Shown here piece by piece: positions 25,022 to 37,123 of a stretch of 64,000 nucleotides of DNA. The number at the start of each line of letters is the position of its first letter. Position 1 is the stretch's first letter. The notes beneath the pieces are model-generated. The model was given only the letters and a program-made list of their open reading frames with translations, was not told where the DNA came from and made no database searches. The stretch spans positions 62,001 to 126,000 of the forward strand of contig JACAXG010000018.1 in the NCBI GenBank assembly GCA_018881555.1. The letters run 5' to 3'. The translations under genes were made by a program, and so were the position numbers. The stretch is from Amblyornis subalaris. Taxonomy: Eukaryota > Chordata > Aves > Passeriformes > Ptilonorhynchidae.

Positions 25022-28000
25022 CCCTGCAGCTGGATTTCTGACTATATNTAACTGAAATATAATAGAAGTGCCTTGACTTAAGTTTGGTGGTGTTGTCATC
25101 TTTCCTCTAACAAACTACAACATCAAGGATTCATCAAAGCATGGAAATGTTTGTGTTATCCAAAATCAGCACAAACAATACATTTCTAAGTTCTCCTGTC
25201 AGAAAACCAACATCAAACACTTGGCATGCTTGATGCAAGCAGTGTTTGAAAGACACNGCAAAAAAATCAAGTGTTTCCAATGCCTCAGCTGGAAGCACGA
25301 CATCTCTTTAAACATGTTTGCTTAAGGACTATTCCCCAAATGCAGAGGAGTAAAGTGATTGATAATTTGTTCACAAAAAAAAGGCTCAAATCTCTAAACA
25401 TTAAGGTTGGTGCCATTTTAGTGTATTCTGAAGAGCTGAAGGGCTCAGGGCTCACCTACACAAGAGGCCTCAACTGCAGCTGGTAATGGTATAAACACAG
25501 TTGTGCTTACATACATATGCTTACACTTGTACGGCTGATTTTGGCCAGGGAAGGAATTATACTGGTAAAAAAGGTTTTATTAATATACACTCGTAACTGT
25601 ATCCAAAGCAGCATTATGCCAGCACATATACACTGGAAAAATAATAACACTCCTAAACAATCCCAGCTACATGACTACAAGCACTGCCTGTTTTCTCAAA
25701 TAGCTTTTTATCCTGCTTCTGAACATTTACTATAGGGATGAAACATATAAAAGTGGATTGCAGTCTATCTTTCCTGCAGAAAACAACATAGTGTATGGTC
25801 CATTTAACATCTTGAAATAACATTAAGCGAACCAAGAAACCTGAAATTTGAATTTGGCATGTGACATATTTGTAAATCAGCTTTCCATTGCATCAAATCT
25901 TCCATTATTTTTAATAATGAAACTGGTGTTGCAGCCTTTAGCTAAGTAAAACATTCACTTAACATCACTGAATCTTTCAAATGATTATTCAAGGCAGGAA
26001 CTGGTCTGTTATGCTCTTTATGCTGTGCTTAGAAGCCAAGGAAAGTCTCAATCGACGGTAAGTCAGTAAGAGACTTCCCAGAGGACTTTGGAGGTTTTAG
26101 CAGCTATTCTGCAGAGTAGGTGCCATCAGGTGTATGCATATAGGGGAATTCCCAGGGGCAGAGCAGTCAGAAAGGTCCATCTCACTCTTCCTTGCTTGTT
26201 CCACCCTCAGAAGTATTTTTGCATGTGAAGATGATTCCACAATTACTTTTAATTTTTTGCAAGGACTATTTAAAATTGTATAAAAATCAAGTGCACACAT
26301 ATAGTTTAAAGCTTTACTTACCATTCTGGAAGGTTATTTTCTAAGGGCTTTTGGAAAATTAGGAAATTCCTGCTGCAGCTGTGAGTACTTTTATTTAAAC
26401 ATCTGAAATTCCACAGCTATCAGCACATTAGCCTGAGCTTCAGTGACTCGTAAATCTTTCTCAGCATCTTATTTCATGAGGTCTAGTTCAAGCATTAGAT
26501 GGAAACTGCATTTTGCAGAGACCATATTTGAGTGGCATTACTTAAAGAGAAGCAAATGGATTTTTATTTTAACAGTAGCCCAGGTAGATACTAGCGAGTG
26601 TTCAGAAAATCAAGGATTTGGTTTGAGCTAGACAGAAGGTCTTTAATAGAAAAAAAGACAGAGACATTTTTTACCGTTAGTAATGACATGAAACATTGGG
26701 GATATCTGAAGATCTGAGACAAGAACACATTGTCTCAAAACGCAGACTTGAAGGCAGGCAGAGCCTTGACACAGCACCTACCTTGCCAAAAGCTGGTGAC
26801 AAGGGATCCACCCACCCCAAGAATGCTGTTTTGATTCCCACTTCTTCAGCCTCACTTTCAACACACCCTGCAGACAATGGCAGGTTTGCTTGCAGCATTT
26901 TGAAGCTATCAAGTGCTACCTAAGCCTGCATAAGAGCTTTTTAAACATCCACCTTGGACTGACCTATGATACAGGTAACAGTATACCTGATTAAGAAACA
27001 AGAAAACCCTTTTGATGATGTTCCAGATAGTTTTCATGTGTTTGCCACCCAGGCATCCATTTTCCCTGATCCTTAAAAGCCATGGCCTCCTTGTGCCTGC
27101 TCAGAGGCTCAATATTTTTCTGCATCACAAGATGTTGTGTGGGTACTTTAACTCAGCCTATCATACCACCTGTACTGGTGGTTAGGGGCTCCCGCTCAGT
27201 CCCATGATCTGAAACCTCCCAAACTTCAGAGAACCTAGACAAGACCTTCTGCTTTCTATTCCATTCCTGTCCTATGGATTGCTTGTCACATCCCTGAAAA
27301 TGCAAGGGTTTGATACCCTTTCTTAGGACCCAGGGTGGCTTTTGCCTAGAATGAGGCCTCATCTTAGCCCAGCACTCTTCTCACAAAGCACCTTTAGCAA
27401 AGATGCAGATCTCCCTCACCACCAAATATCCACATGACTGTGGCACTCATCTAGGCAGGGAGCCAGGTTTGGTTTGCCCATAGACTGGGCACAGTGCCTT
27501 ACTAATCATAACAGAGAGACTTTTCACCACTTTCCTCCACAGCCCAGGGATTATTCAGCAGCTTCTGCACACTGAAATAATCCTTTGAGAAACCTCGAGA
27601 GAACCAAAGTCAGTCTATCCACCAAGAACCCTATGGTTTGGATCCTCTCCTGACAGACCAATGGGCACTTAGACATGCACTTATTCTTCTGTGGAAGGTG
27701 TTCACTAAAGACTGAGGGGAGCTACAGACAGCAGAGGCTTCACTGACCTATATGAGAAAACAGTCTAAGCAAAAACGTCTGGGCCAATCTAGACACTGGA
27801 AAAATTTCCATCCATGGAGTGTCTCAATCACTGCTCCATCAAAGACTAGAGATTTCACCCCCTTCTCCCAGCTTTTCTCCAGGCAGAACCAGAAAAAGTC
27901 CTGAGAGCATGCCCCAGGGGACAGGGACGTCACGAGGAAGACTGACAACATGTGGAGCCTAGGAACCCTGAGAAGACTTAGATACTGGTCTGCTATCAGG

Positions 28001-30329
28001 ATTTTGAAAGAAATCCATATTTCCAACACCAGAAATGTAGACATCTAGAAATCTTCACTGATGGGAATTCCATTTCTCTGAAAGGTATGAAAAAAGTCCA
28101 AGGATCTATGTTTTGGATTTAGTACATTAAGCTCCTTTGCAGACCTTGGCCTTTCCTTTTTCTCTCTGACACTGATGTCATTCATGGCTTGTGTATTTTT
28201 ACAGGGCAAGTGACATAATAGTCTACTACAATCAGTCAATAAAAATTCAAATAGAGCTGTAAAAAGCAAAAGGCTATTTTTTTTTAAACCCTAAACAGGA
28301 ATTCTGTGTTGTTTAATGGTCTACCTGTAGTGTAGGGAATTGCTTCGGGGCAGGTAGAAATGGGATTCAGAANTCCTGAATATAGTCAAAGCAAATAGCT
28401 TCCAGACAGTGACAAGGTTTTCAGGATTAATAACACAGGTGATGTAGTGCAAACAGGCAGCCTGCAGAGATACCAATCCTCCACTCCTGCTTCCTGAAAG
28501 TCAGATCTGGAGCTTTTATTGTCTGTGTGACTATTCTTTTCCAGTGAATTCCCGGGCACACGCTGCTGTCAGCACGTTATGTTTTTCAGAATCACCAATA
28601 AAAAGTCAGATGTGTGACACAGGCTGCACAACTGCAAAATGGTAGCCCCTCAGTGTCTTTATTTTCACCAGTAGCTTATGCACCCAGTCAGCACCAGCCA
28701 CGTATGCTCTATCACTGACAATGCAGAAAAGCTCAGCACATCAGTTCCATCAGACTATGAGTATTCTGCTATCTCTCCTATATATTAAAGATTTCTACAG
28801 CGTGTCTACCGAGTATGGTTCTTCATGGAAATGCCAGCAAAAGTTTTGGCAGTTGTAGTGTTGTTTTGTCATCTGTTAATGCAGTGGGCAGGGCACTCAT
28901 GCAGCCTGTGAAACACCTATTTCCATTTATTTTCTTAGCCTAAGGAATACCTAATACACATGTCCTAGGAATGGGATCTAAACACTGAACTGTTGGAGGA
29001 TGACTTCATGCACCCTTGCAGACAGCCAGCTTTCCCTGGAGTTATAAAAGATTCACTAGGCCAAGAGATAATCCTTCTTTTTGCAGTTTAAAGTATTCCT
29101 ATATGAGAGCAGACTCATGTTCGTCCTTGCTGTAAGACCTGTTTAAATATCTTGTCCAGTTACTATGGATACCATAGAAATAGGATGCACAACTCCTAAA
29201 AGCAGTAAAATTAGAAGAGTGTGTTTGTGTCTTTCAGGGAAACGACCTAACCACTAAATTAGAGTATTGATTTGACTACTTCTTTTGTCCCATTCATTTT
29301 ACCTTGGGTGTGATCAAAGCTTAACAGTACCATCAATAGACGATTTTTCTTCTGTCTTTAGAGGGCCACATTCATATTTCACTTCACTTCTGATTTGCCC
29401 ACCACATCGGTAGCATAAGAACACAGTCCACAGTGTGCACTCATTGTTTTGTCAAACTAGCTAAAAATAANCAAACCAACAACATCAAAAGCACAACTCT
29501 GAGGTTATTTGGCTTCCATCTTCTTTCTGGCAAAAACAAATTCTGAGTCTGAAGAAATTTAGTATAAAGCAATAATTTTAATATTCAGCTTAAAGTTCCA
29601 ATGAGTTCATCCTCCTTACTCATGCCCCTTGGGCTATCACTCCCCTTGTTGTTTTCATCTTTAACTAAATACTTTTAGCAGGTTTTCTTCTTCCTCTTAG
29701 TCATGATTTGGCTCAAAAATTTTTTTTGAAATTTCAATGCTTTTTTAAACTAACCCATTGACTTATCATTCNATACTGTTACTCTTCAAATTCAACATAC
29801 ATTTTTTTAATTGTAATTAAATTATTTAATACATATTTGAACTTTACATATGAAGCATGAAAACACTTGATTCTGGAACTATTTAATCTTAAAAGCTGGT
29901 TTTTACTTNTTGATCTCTGTTAAAACTTCTCCATTGACACCAAGATTTCAAAATACCTTTCTCCAGCTGTATATCTCATTCCAAAGAAAATCCAGTAGAG
30001 AACATAATTTAACCTTTTTCCATATTTCATAGCATTTATTCATCCTGAAAGTACTTCAGTGATGTGACTATTATACTCACCTGAACTTTTCCTAAACCTG
30101 TGGAAAGGTGCTTCTAGACAGCACATCCTTCCTCTTAGCCTTGTCACTTTTTGAGGTACCCTTTTATCTTCTTTTCTTTTTTTCCAGGAGAATTTAGAAA
30201 ACTAAGATTCTCAACAAGTAGGACTCAGATAGCTGAAGCTAGGCTAGATGTCTTCTCCATCTTCTGTAGATTTTGGCAACTGCTCTGACTTCAGTGTTCT
30301 TTAGTTTCCATTAACATAATAAATAATGG
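25022..30329. other. intergenic, no supported gene
   Basis: Unique sequence of ordinary AT-rich composition. Open frames are short and scattered on both strands, with no splice-flanked exon or recognisable domain. No transposon ends were seen. The section from about 29500 is increasingly AT-rich and may contain further decayed parts of the CR1-related relic that follows. Confidence 0.5.
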
Positions 30330-30600
30330 CTTTTAGTAAAGCTGGGCCTAGCACCAATTCTTGTAATACTCCTTATGTTCATCTTCCCTTCCAAACTGGA
30401 ACATTGCCATTATCATTAACCTTGATTTATGGTCCCCTGTCTGCTTGCCAGCCTACTTGAAAGTGTAGTTATCCTACTCCTTTTTAATTCATTTCTGAAA
30501 TGAGACTCCATGCCATGCTATTATAAAGTCCAGATTCAGCAAATATCCTGAATTCCTATTGTGTATTAATTCTGCCACTTCATTTTACCAAAGATGTCAC
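30330..30600. mobile_element. probable ancient CR1-related relic
   Basis: The order of words here, from 'agctgggcctagcacc' through 'cttgccagcc' to 'atgctattataaagtccag', follows a segment I know from the 5' non-coding part of old CR1-type LINE copies in bird and reptile genomes ('cccagcaccgatccctg...', then '...aaggctttactgaaatccag'). It is much more diverged than the other CR1 copies here and has no defined ends. I leave the strand open. The match is from memory of the family, so a profile search is needed for a firm call. Confidence 0.4.
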
Positions 30601-31919
30601 TTTGAGAACACAAAGCCCAAAGAGTGTTAAGAACGAGCATTCCCAGCGCAGCAAGAATAGGGAAAATAGGCCTGACAGGTTGAAGACATGACTCTAGATT
30701 TCAGGAACAGTCATACCCCTTTTCAGTACAGCAGTACAGACCTCNTTTTTTATCATTATGCCAAGGAGCCAACATGAAGTTGTCTTTATTCATTTTCCTC
30801 AAGAATTCATAAGCATAGGCTCCATTCATTTGCATTATTAGAAACATAGTTAATTTCTATTGGTATTTGTCTTCTAAATACCTTCAGGAAAGTTGGCATT
30901 CTGAGGGGGAATAAGTTTAGTACGATCATCCTTGATGAACTCAATACAGTCCTATTGTACTCTAAGGACTAAATCCTGCTCTTTTTAAAAAGTTTTTTTA
31001 AATAGTGTTTCTTCCCAGAAGCCTCACTCTGTAATCATCAGTCAAAGAGGTAGGTAAGTTTCTCCATTGCTGAAAATTAATCTCTGCTTGATTTCTTTCC
31101 ACCTTTGTCTTTACTGATAAGAGGAGTAGAGGCAACTGAAAATCTGATTCATACACGTAGGAACTTTGAATCTAGACAAGGAAAAGCCTCCTCTGCAGTG
31201 AGGCCAACAACTCATTACCTCACAAAAGAGCATCTGAAGTGCAATGCAGCGGCAGAAATTATTTCCATCAAATGCAATTGGAAATATCTCATAATTTCTC
31301 AAAGATAATAAGGAATAGAAGTAAGAGTAACAATAAATTATTTAGCAAACCTTCTTTTTAATAGTATTATTCATTTCTTCTTCCCTCCATTTCTGTGAGC
31401 AATGTTGCACAGGATNAGCACACCAACAGTCTTTTAGGTGGTGTAAAATGCAATAATCAGCTTCTTCAGGAAGGAAAATAATTATCAGCAAAGGTTGGGG
31501 CTGGAGAGTTCTTTCATTTTCTAACTCTGATTCTGCAGAATAAACACATAACAGCAGCAAGAGGTAAAGAGCAACTGTCTCAGTTGCTAACCCGCAGAAA
31601 GATAACAGAGGCAATAAAAAAGCCTTAGGCAGGTGAAATAAATTCTGATAAAGCAACCAAAATTGTTACTCAAGAACATAAAGTCGAAAGGGAAAATGTA
31701 CATGAGAGAAGAAAAGACNTTAGGAATTCCTGAGAGGGTTGGGGATTAGCTAAAATTGGTAGAACAAATTTATATGGTTTCTTTAGGCCTGGGGCAAGGG
31801 GAGGTGGAAGGGTATCTTGGCTGATCATGAAGCGTAAAGAGGAAGTCGAGGTGGCTATGAGAGCTGGGTTACAATATGGGCACTTCATGCAAATCCTCTT
31901 TGCTCCATGTCTTTTTTCC

Positions 31920-31935
31920 TTTTTTTTTTTTTTTT
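31920..31935. repeat. T16 homopolymer
   Basis: An uninterrupted run of 16 T, preceded by a further T-rich stretch. It could be the complement of an old retroposon tail, but no body is recognisable next to it. Confidence 0.8.
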
Positions 31936-34900
31936 AATTCTAGATTTAAGGAAAGAGAGAGACAGAAAGAAACAGCTTTCTCTGCCAACAAAACCCAATT
32001 TGATCCCTGACATTTCATTCCATTCACCATTTTCTTGCCCGCCGCAGATTCGACATAAACTTTGGAAGACATTAGTGCACCTATTTGTCTGAAACAACTG
32101 TCTCTTTCTTCTTTGTTTTAATCCCTTTAACAGCTGCTTTCCAGCAACTGAGAAAGAATTCAGGTCTGCTAGATGTTAATTATTATGCTGCTCGCTTACT
32201 CCCCCCTCCATATGTACACCCTGATCCTGCTCTCCTTTATCANAAAAACATGACAAACTATGCTACACAGGTAGTGTTACAGTAAAAATGTTCCTACACA
32301 CAGAGGTCCTTATCTAGTTATTGCTCAATACTCTCTCAGGGAAACCTGACTTCAGTGGGAGTTGGTCTGTAGAACGACTGAGCAGAGACTTCAGGTCATG
32401 AACTGCAGAGCACAGGAACTCCTACGGAAATTTTATGTAGCAGATCAAGGTAGTGAAGCTTTGCCAACACGCTCTTGTGGGAATACTGACACCACAACTG
32501 AGAAGTGTTGACNTCTGCCTCCACTTGGATATACTGCGAGATCAGAACCTACATTTATTTATGTATCAGCTTAAGGCTGTAAAGCCTTTCATGACACTTC
32601 AAGTTTGGTAAAAACATGTTTGTTACTGTTTTACTATTACTTTTAGCATGAGCTTATTTACAGGCCTAATAGTAGATTTAAGATATCCTATAGGTGGAGT
32701 TGGTAGCATTGCCTACTATTAAACACTTTTAACACTTCCTCTTACAAGGCTCCATATTTAACATCTTAGAGCTTTGCCAGACCTGAATGGTTTGGGCTGC
32801 AATTTTACATGTTGCTCAGAAAACATAGCCTTAGGCTGAATTTTACTGGCAAGTATCAGCCAAAATTGCGCAAGTGGTCAGCTCTCTTCAAGAACAAATC
32901 TGGGAAAACTAAACTTTTTTTGCATTGTTAAAAGTACACAGACACGTTCTTGGAGAAGCCGGAAACACATGCTACAGCACATACTGGAAAGACTGAAAAT
33001 GATGCTTTCTTGTATTAAACATGCTTTCACTGCTTTCCACCAAATCTAGGCAAACTTTTACAAGATAAACTTCTATGACATCATAGACCAAATGGGCTCA
33101 GCAGAAACAGCTTCTGTTCTAAAAGCTAAACACCACCAATTTGGTCCTCCCTGAACAGTCTTAATCTTCTCATGTCTCCTGTAGTGCTGGTCTTTCAGAG
33201 TTGGAAATAGAGCATCTGTCTCTTCCAGATTCCCCCTCTTTGGTATAGAAACTAGGCAATAAAAATGCAGCTGAAACATGAACTTGGATGGGAGGTAGCA
33301 CAGAGAAAAAATGGTCTACTAAGAATTGGAGAGGGGACAAAGACAGACCACTGAAGGGAATGACACTCTGAAAACGAGTGAACGAAGATTTAAATCTTTG
33401 CTGGAGGATGGAAACTGGGCCTGGGTTAATTACTTGGAATAAGAGGCCCAGAAGAATCAATGCAGTCATAGGAACATGCTGGAGAAGGTGAGACATGAAG
33501 TGACAAGTTGAGAGCCATAACTTACTTTTTTTAGCCTGCAATTGATACCCAGCTTCCTAAGCCTCATCCTTTGCTGCTGCCAGATAGTAGCTGTGAAACC
33601 CATTGGTGATCTACCATGCATTTTTCTTCTTCACAGCTGGTCCCTATAAATTATGTGAATTTATTTCTCCTATAAATTATTTAACTGCTTGACAGCACCC
33701 TGCTGTGTTCAGGAATGATATATGATGAAATACTTCTAGTTGTTTTGCAAGAAATAGGAAATCAGGCCTAGTCAGAAATGGGTACTGTAGTTTAAGATGA
33801 CACTGACCTCTAAGCCAGAAATTTGATTTCTTCTGGTGGCTTTAACTGTCCCAATGGCTGCATCATCGCTAGATGAAGCACCTAAAAATATCTCTTCCAT
33901 ATTCAATTTGAATTCTGGTGAGTTTTTGCTGAAAAATGCTTAGACCCAATCAATGCTGCACTGAACTTGACAAAGAGCATTCACACAATCTGGTCACCTA
34001 ACTCGTAATTACAGTAATCTCCAGCTAGGACATGACCTAAACCACAAGGAGTAATGAAAGAATTTGAATACTTCACAGCCTAAAAATCATTATTCAATAG
34101 AAAAATGATAAATAAGCCTTTGCCAATTTATTTAGTACTATAATGATACAGTGGGCTTGTGGAAAACGCTGCTTGATATCAATGGAAGGAAAATTCTTGT
34201 GCTCAAAGAATTATTTTTTAAAGTTTCAGTGCCTGACTTTGGTCTCTAGATTTGCCTGTGATATTTTAAAAGATTCTGCATATACTGACACATATAATTC
34301 CCTAAAATATGAAATGGTCCTTGTGTATTATTTTTTTCATCACACCAGATTTCATTATTTTTCTTCCTGGTATAAGAAATTTTATTCTGGATACCAGAAT
34401 TTATATTGCTCATAGTTCAGTTAGTGTTCAGTTCTTTATTTTTGAAACCAAAGTAGAAAATTTCAAACCATTCTGGATATTTTCCTGAATTTTGTATACC
34501 AAACCAGAAAAAAACAGAGATTTCTTTGTGGCTGGAAAAACCTAAGGTGCTATTTCACCTACAGTTGAGGTTAGGAAGAGTCAGTCACTGTTTTTTCCAC
34601 TGTTTGGCTTGGCCTCTGACTTTGTACAGTCACTTTGTGTCACACCAGTGCCAGCAAAGTTTCCTTTTCATTCAGCATCAGACACCAAAAACTCAACTCC
34701 ATGGAATTAAATTCTTCCTCTTGCCTACAGCAGAGAGTTTGAAGCTTACTTGAGCTAAAGCAGCTTATATTTTGTTTTGCTCTCCAAGGCGTCCTACTGC
34801 AAGGCTCAACAGAGAGGTGACTTGTTAGAATTCTGATCAAGAACTGTTGGTTTAGGATTTTCTTAGAAAAGTCTTTTCACCTTTCTGAAATGAAGGAAAT

Positions 34901-35458
34901 CTGAAAGCAATTTTCAGAGAAGGAAATGGCTGACAAACTGAGGAGCCCTCAGGCTGCACATGAAAGCAGTGCTGCGTATCTGAGGGGCAGTGGCTTTGCA
35001 GTAAGGCTGTCGGCCAGACTGAGGTGATCTGGATTCAGTCCTTGGTATAAATAGTGTAGACTTAGGCAAGTCACTGGCAGCTACTGACAGCCAGTGAGGA
35101 ACTTAGACCATGAACAGAGGATTTTGGTAGAACAAAGGTACCAATATCCAAATGTCTAAGGCTGTGCCCATCTGGGATACAGGCAGAAGCCAGTCTTCCA
35201 GTTGTGCCCAAAGAGGTCCACTATAAAGAGATTCCTAACCTTGAAAAAGGCAGAATACTGTTTGTAAATGTAGTATAATTTTTATTCCCATATTCTGTTC
35301 AAAGAGTTTTCTGTGCAAATTTTAGCTGTGGTAGAATGGACCAAAACCCAAGACTCCCTCCTCCACACCAGCCACAAGTTGTATACTCCTTCTGGCTTTG
35401 TTCCCTGTTGGACTTTGGATTCTTTTTGGCGGAATGGAGAGGGAGAGCTGCAGTTCTC

Positions 35459-35478
35459 CCCAGCCCAGCCCAGCCCAG
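35459..35478. repeat. (CCCAG)n short tandem repeat
   Basis: About three to four units of ccagc/cccag in a locally GC-richer stretch. Short. Confidence 0.75.
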
Positions 35479-36719
35479 GAGGCCAGAGCACTGGTATCTG
35501 GCATGAATAGCACAGTTGAATGCCCCTCATTCAGTGCCTGTCTTGACCACCTCTTTACCTGCTTAAAGCATAAGACTCATAAAACAAGGGAACCACTTTT
35601 GTCTTNGAGAGTCCTACTTTTAAAGAAAAGCATGAAGCATTATTCTTTCAAAAAAACCAGATGTAAATCTCTAGCCACAGAAGACCCTCTAAGCTCTAAA
35701 ATGTATGGATACATCATTCTGTAGGCTTGAATCCAGCATCTATGCTCTGGAGAGGGATAGTATTCATAACACACAAAAACCCCTTTCTTAGTTTTTCCTA
35801 TTGGTTAGCATTAATCTTCTCCTTGCTTAATACATGTGTTATGTATTTTCCAAGATGTCTGATTTTCTCCCTGCTCTTCAAAGGTAGCCTACGTACTTCG
35901 TACACACTTATTCTTTGCACTCAGAGGGTCAGTGAATTAAAAATGCTGATGTATCAAAGTTCTCTTAGAAAACCAACCTATGGGCTAGATCCATGTCATT
36001 AAATTTCTTGTCTGTGTATGTAACAAAATTCGGTATCTCAGTTTACTTTGCCTATTTGAAACATCCAGAGACCAAAATATTACCCTCAAAACAGAAAAAC
36101 AGTCTATAGTGTGACAAGCAGAATGTTTACAAAACACATTACAGAATCAAAACACTGATTTTTTTGGATACAGAAATGGAGACATAAAGGCCCTCTGTAG
36201 CAGAGTCATAGCAAACCACTGGCTGGAGCATTGCACTTTGCGATTCTGAATTAATATTTTTTCATCCAACCACTGAAGCCACCCAGCATATTCTAATGAA
36301 ATCTGTGCAACTGATTGGCTAATACAAGTGGATGAACTAGCTCAATCTATAACCACTTCTCCTTAGTGTGAATGGGGTTATGGAGCCAAATACTATCACA
36401 CACATTGACATTTCCTAATTATTGTCCTAAGTGTTGCAAATGCCCTACCACAATAAATTAAATTTCTATTAGGATTCCCTCAACCACATCAGTTATCATC
36501 GAACGATAGAAAGATACAACCTGAAGTTCAAATTCCCTAAGTCATGGGNGGGTATTTTGCCAGTAAAATAATACAAGGACTACATATCACTGATTATTTG
36601 CCGTGTTCCTACCCTATTTCTTTATAAGATGTTACTGTCTACTCAAAAGTACAGAATACTTGCTAAAAAGACCTTTGTTTTTTCTGTGCCCTCTAAAGTC
36701 CTTCATTGACCTATTGGCT

Positions 36720-37123
36720 ATGAGGAAATGTTAAGAGAATTGGGATTGTTCAGCCTGGAAAAGAGAAGGCTTTGGGGTGACCTAATTGTGGCCTTCCTGT
36801 ACCTGAAGGGAGCACGCAAGAAAGATTGAGAGAGACTATTTACAAGAGCTTGCAGTGACACAACCAGGGAGAATGGCCTTAAGCCGCAGGAGAGTAGGTT
36901 AAGTTTAGATATTTGGAAGAAATTCTTTACTGTGAGGGCAGTGAGACATTGGAACAGGTTGCACAGAGAAATTATGGATGCCTCATCCCTGGAAGTGTTC
37001 AAGGACACTTTAGATGGAGCTTTGAGCAGCCTGGTCTAGTAAAAGGTGTGCCTGTCTATGGCAGGGGGGTTGGAAATAGATGATCTTTATGGGGCCTTCC
37101 AACTCAAGTCATTCTATGATTCC
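36720..37123 (+). mobile_element. CR1 LINE, 3' portion (~400 bp)
   Basis: This 5'-truncated CR1 copy has the expected blocks in order: 'gggattgttcagcctgg', 'aagagaaggctttggggtgacc', 'gcagtgacacaaccagggag', 'gaagaaattctttactgtgag', 'acattggaacaggttgc', 'gcctcatccctggaagtgtt', 'gcagcctggtctagt', 'atggcaggggggttgg' and an 'attctatgattcc' tail. It is moderately diverged, with no insertions. Reverse-strand open frames inside it are not genes. Confidence 0.95.

Larger units (their letters stand above)
30601..36719. other. intergenic, no supported gene
   Basis: Unique sequence. It includes a 16-base T run at 31920-31935 beside a purine-rich stretch, and a (CCCAG)n-type tract at 35459-35478. Open frames of 60-123 codons are present on both strands, but none shows a domain, a consistent splice context or a neighbour in phase. 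No RNA gene seen. Confidence 0.5.

Noticed and set aside
36480..36560. Possible minus-strand CR1 tail (atcatcgaacgatag...)
   Set aside because: Only the first few words resemble a CR1 3' end; the blocks that should follow are missing.
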